Positions 63,276 to 64,000 of a DNA stretch of 64,000 nucleotides are shown piece by piece. The notes beneath the pieces were generated by a model. It was not told the DNA's origin, made no database searches, and worked only from the letters and a program-made list of their open reading frames with translations. The position numbers and the translations under genes are program-made. Within the stretch, counting starts at the first letter, position 1, and the number at the start of each line of letters is the position of its first letter. This stretch comes from Vanrija pseudolonga (taxonomy: Eukaryota; Basidiomycota; Tremellomycetes; Trichosporonales; Trichosporonaceae): positions 1,984,001 through 2,048,000 of the forward strand of contig NC_085851.1 of the NCBI RefSeq assembly GCF_020906515.1. Reading direction: 5' to 3'.

Positions 63276-64000
63276 CTATCGGCGAGACGACCAGCTTTCA
63301 CGACGAGCAGGACTCGCGCTCCGGCTTCGTCCTCGGCCTCCTCCTCCCCAGTCAGGACTGGGACGCCTTGCGCCGCCAGCACGCGCACCGCCACCTCGTC
63401 CACCACCTCCCCCACCTCCACCGCCACCACGCCAACTGCCACTGCCGCGGTCACGCTCGCGGTCGGCCTGGGCTAGCGCAGCGCCAGCACGGCCCCAGGC
63501 GCCATCAGCGCGCGTGTGGGGTGGTGCGTCGCGCTCGCGCTCACCCCGGCCGCCAAACCGCCCTGCAGGCTTGCCGTTCGATGCCGCACCGTTGGTTGGT
63601 GCTGGTGCCCGTGGCTCGGGCACATGGATCGACACGGACAACAGATCGCCAGTGATAAAGCCGTACCCGTCCAGCGTCTTCTCCTCTACTGTCCTGCCGC
63701 GCGCCGGCGCATCACCGAGCTCACGGTCCATCGGCTCGTCGCCTTCCTCCTCTCGTGCTCGGTCAACAGTGGCGATAAAGTCGCGTCCACTGAAGTTGAC
63801 CAGGTCTTTGGAGCGGTACAGACCCCTTTCAGACGCGTCGACGTATACGTGTCTGAAGGCGTACCGAGCCAGAGGGGAGCGGTATGTTGGAGGGAAGACC
63901 GAGTAGAGTTGCTGGATGAGCGACGTCGGTGTTGAGTGGGTCCTGAGGAGCGTGTTAGCTGCGGTACCCACGCACACTTCAGCTGCCACGCACCATCCGT
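63276..64000 (-). CDS. SAP18: SAP18-like protein, 5' end outside the window
   Basis: The visible exon is 63942-63276, preceded by an intron whose acceptor is at 63943-63945. It codes for SLIQQLYSVFPPTYRSPLAR, then FRHVYVDASERGLYRSKDLV, GYGFITGDLLSVSIHVPEPR and a long tail. The order ...V-[YF]...F-x-[VI]-[VF]...G-x-[YL]..K.L...F-x-[IT]-G-D-x-L-x-[VI]-[AS]-[IV]-x2-P matches the ubiquitin-like fold of SAP18, a subunit of Sin3-HDAC and of the ASAP/PSAP splicing complexes. The C-terminal tail of about 100 residues is Gly/Arg-rich with a run of Gly and RSRSAS, longer than in animals, and suggests RNA binding. The N-terminus lies beyond 64000. Confidence 0.82.
   Translation of the reverse strand, partial: GWCVAAEVCVGTAANTLLRTHSTPTSLIQQLYSVFPPTYRSPLARYAFRHVYVDASERGLYRSKDLVNFSGRDFIATVDRAREEEGDEPMDRELGDAPARGRTVEEKTLDGYGFITGDLLSVSIHVPEPRAPAPTNGAASNGKPAGRFGGRGERERDAPPHTRADGAWGRAGAALAQADRERDRGSGSWRGGGGGGGGGGRGGGARAGGARRPSPDWGGGGRGRSRSASPARRESWSSRR

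Noticed and set aside
1-64000. CRISPR arrays, rRNA and bacterial-type operons
   Set aside because: No spaced short repeats or rRNA signatures were seen, and the genes are spliced eukaryotic genes on both strands.

Overview
The window is a gene-dense, GC-rich nuclear segment of a basidiomycete fungus, most likely a tremellomycete and possibly Trichosporonales. This is inferred from very short introns (31-50 nt is common), CTGAC/CTAAC branch points just upstream of the acceptor, intron-rich compact genes, and proteins such as a Ypk-type kinase that starts MSWKLGKK. No rRNA, tRNA, CRISPR, transposase, reverse transcriptase or integrase was found. Every spliced gene model below except one (at 2988) keeps an open frame from exon to exon and gives a whole number of codons.

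Layout. 0.4-8.2 kb: six + strand paralogues in tandem, each with a polar or coiled-coil N-terminus and a C-terminal Cys/His module of the form C-x2-W-N..C-x4-C-x2-G-x2-H-x-C-x2-C-x8-H-x4-C. 8.5-12.5 kb: four small, basic and acidic, probably nuclear proteins, three of them with SANT/Myb-like segments. 12.6-30 kb: conserved housekeeping genes: an organellar-type methionine aminopeptidase, a basidiomycete protein of unknown function, a 1,723-residue sacsin-like HATPase protein, 3-hydroxyisobutyryl-CoA hydrolase, ORC5, a serine palmitoyltransferase small-subunit-like membrane protein, a monoglyceride-lipase-like hydrolase and the SNARE Bos1. 30.0-34.9 kb: seven - strand genes in tandem for 71-119 residue SANT/Myb-like proteins, six with the same three-exon structure. 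35.2-64 kb: VPS29, an NAD-binding epimerase-like protein, the GINS subunit PSF3, midasin MDN1 (4,962 residues), a KHDC4-like KH protein, a GLFG nucleoporin of the Nup57/Nup54 type, a zinc-free MDR oxidoreductase, a Ypk1-type AGC kinase and the 3' part of a SAP18-like gene.

The housekeeping genes serve unrelated functions. Two are replication factors (ORC5, PSF3), and PSF3 has an ACGCGT box close upstream. The part that looks undescribed is the pair of local gene expansions: the Cys/His module array and the SANT-like micro-protein arrays. Together with the four genes between 8.5 and 12.5 kb they account for 17 genes in about 17 kb of the window. Nothing in the sequence gives their function. 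Their composition suggests nucleic-acid-binding or protein-scaffold roles in a lineage-specific family.
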